Shown here piece after piece: positions 34,481-34,812 of a stretch of DNA of 34,812 nucleotides (its first letter is position 1; every line of letters starts with the position of its first letter). Source of the stretch: Cerioporus squamosus (taxonomy: Eukaryota > Basidiomycota > Agaricomycetes > Polyporales > Polyporaceae); NCBI GenBank assembly GCA_022592435.1, contig JABYQS010000292.1, positions 1 to 34,812 on the forward strand, written 5' to 3'. The translations under genes were made by a program, and so were the position numbers. The notes beneath the pieces were generated by a model that saw nothing but the letters and a program-made list of their open reading frames with translations, was not told where the DNA came from and searched no databases.

Positions 34481-34812
34481 CGCGGAGAACGGCGAGGACG
34501 ATGGGAGGGCGGAACAGACCAAGCCGCAGAACGCGACCAGTTTGGCTCAACAAGCGCCCTTCCGCCCGACGCGTTACGCGTAGCGGTCACGCATAGTCAC
34601 GATGCCATTTTTGGGCCGTCCTCAGGCGCCCCAACGCTCAAGCGCTCCTCTGCAGCTGTTCTCTGTATACTCTATCTAGTACTCCGAGTCTATCGCGCGG
34701 CGAGTCGACCGTGGTCCGTAACGCACTTAGGAAGGATCCAATGATATCCTGTCTTGCGAGCCTGCTCAGTACTAGCTAGTAGCATTTTGCCCTGTCGTCT
34801 GTCTGGCTGCCA
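34481..34812 (-). promoter_or_regulatory. Upstream region of SCC2 with tandem ACGCGT
   Basis: Two ACGCGT hexamers, at 34569-34574 and 34576-34581, lie about 90-100 bp before the SCC2 start codon and 7 bp apart. This is the MluI cell-cycle box recognised by MBF in yeasts. No other gene is visible up to the window edge. Confidence 0.55.

Overview
The window looks like nuclear DNA of a filamentous basidiomycete, most likely an Agaricomycete mushroom. It is gene-dense and GC-rich, and nearly every gene is cut by many short introns of about 45-65 nt with GTRNGT...YAG borders. It also carries four FunK1-type protein kinases, a family greatly expanded in multicellular Agaricomycetes. All annotation here comes from reading the sequence; no similarity search was run, and exon borders are hand-called from splice motifs, reading frame and comparison between paralogues.

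Left to right: FunK1 kinase A (minus, 3' end cut by the window edge); FunK1 kinase B (minus); the ribosome-biogenesis GTPase BMS1 (minus); a 269-bp divergent promoter; a Cep57/Ppc89-type spindle pole body protein (plus); a 1.8-kb stretch with no gene I can support; FunK1 kinase B' (plus); FunK1 kinase A' (plus); a 567-bp non-autonomous hAT-like transposon with an 8-bp target duplication; a YPD1-type histidine phosphotransfer protein (minus); a 226-bp divergent promoter; a SEC14-like CRAL-TRIO lipid transfer protein (plus); the cohesin loader SCC2/Mis4/NIPBL (minus, about two dozen introns); and its upstream region.

The conserved genes are core housekeeping functions: 40S ribosome assembly, spindle pole, phosphorelay, lipid transfer and cohesin loading. 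The four kinases are the accessory component. They form a mirror image around the BMS1-Cep57 pair, in the order A-B-[BMS1|CEP57]-B'-A'. The outer pair (A, A') share one protein and intron architecture and the inner pair (B, B') share another, so an inverted duplication of a two-gene kinase block is the simplest reading. Kinase A carries two compensating frame breaks near the left edge. SCC2 shows a cluster of apparent single-base frame breaks in its N-terminal third. These may be real decay, unusual tiny introns or assembly errors.

Candidate regulatory motifs were seen in two promoters: CACGTG next to ACGCGT between BMS1 and CEP57, and a tandem ACGCGT pair upstream of SCC2.
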